NCBI RefSeq assembly: GCF_900188455.1
Contig: NZ_FZOL01000012.1
Span: 1-64,000, forward strand
DNA from: Pseudomonas japonica
GTDB lineage: Bacteria; Pseudomonadota; Gammaproteobacteria; Pseudomonadales; Pseudomonadaceae
Direction of reading: 5' to 3'
Length of the DNA: 64,000 bases
Shown here: positions 63,990-64,000 of the stretch, piece after piece
How the letters are laid out: each line of letters opens with the position of its first letter
How positions within the stretch are numbered: the first letter of the stretch is position 1
Translations under genes and position numbers: made by a program
The notes under the pieces: model-generated
What the model saw: only the letters and a program-made list of their open reading frames with translations
Database searches by the model: none
What the model was told of the DNA's origin: nothing

Positions 63990-64000
63990 GTGGACTCTCG
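63990..64000 (+). CDS. Possible start of the next gene (partial)
   Basis: A GTG at 63990 follows GAGGAA (63978-63983) and opens a frame running off the window edge. It is divergent from the kinase gene. Only four codons are visible, so nothing can be said of its product. Confidence 0.3.

Overview
The window is Pseudomonas chromosomal DNA, most likely from the P. putida / P. fluorescens side of the genus. From about 38.2 kb to the right end the gene order (efp-earP, ohr-ohrR, class II DAHP synthase, DEAD-box helicase, tpm, htpX, alaA-like, msrB, gpx, sagS-like) is the order I recall for core Pseudomonas chromosomes (P. aeruginosa PA2824-PA2852 and its P. putida counterpart). Codon use there is uniformly GC-rich. 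From 1 to about 38.09 kb the DNA is accessory: lower and uneven GC, many uncharacterised genes, several broken genes, antiphage systems, and a relaxase. The two parts meet at the 3' end of a tRNA (probably tRNA-Ser, ending in CCA at 38086). Its 5' half is missing here, so this is read as the attachment-site edge of an integrated genomic island whose other end and integrase lie left of the window.

Island layout. 1-2.5 kb: end of a membrane protein, an orphan VbhA-like antitoxin, a metallophosphoesterase, and two paralogous small proteins around a degenerate gene. 2.7-4.8 kb: a three-gene cluster that looks like a new multi-core graspetide (omega-ester peptide) system, with a precursor carrying four T-K-T-x4-E-x-D-D repeats, an ATP-grasp ligase, and a translationally coupled membrane protein. 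5.4-12.1 kb: a complete type I Wadjet operon (jetABCD). 12.4-17.8 kb: a KAP-type NTPase, two small genes, an uncharacterised 446-residue protein, and a small gene paired with a trypsin-like protease. 17.8-21.2 kb: remnants including a broken protein phosphatase, a DUF2971 protein and a metallopeptidase. 21.3-27.1 kb: a type III CBASS (nucleosidase effector, CapW repressor, CD-NTase, HORMA, TRIP13-like ATPase, exonuclease) with an operator-rich divergent promoter. 27.1-35.1 kb: a frameshifted arfB, an SMC-like ATPase with a zinc hook, a second metallopeptidase, a PIN-like protein and a second metallophosphoesterase. 35.5-37.9 kb: small genes, then a MobC-like protein and a relaxase, suggesting the island is mobilisable by a helper conjugation system.

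Core part. A TonB-dependent siderophore receptor sits directly inside the tRNA edge. It is followed by an MFS exporter with a divergent LysR regulator, an SDR oxidoreductase with a divergent LysR regulator, a GreA/B-family factor, EarP and EF-P (EarP rhamnosylates EF-P Arg32), Ohr with its OhrR repressor, another LysR gene, a TauE/SafE permease, a YcaQ-type glycosylase, DAHP synthase, a spermidine-synthase-like protein, a DEAD-box helicase with a long leader, a DODA dioxygenase, thiopurine methyltransferase, HtpX, an AlaA-like aminotransferase, MsrB, glutathione peroxidase and a SagS-like hybrid kinase. Much of this right end concerns stress and redox repair.
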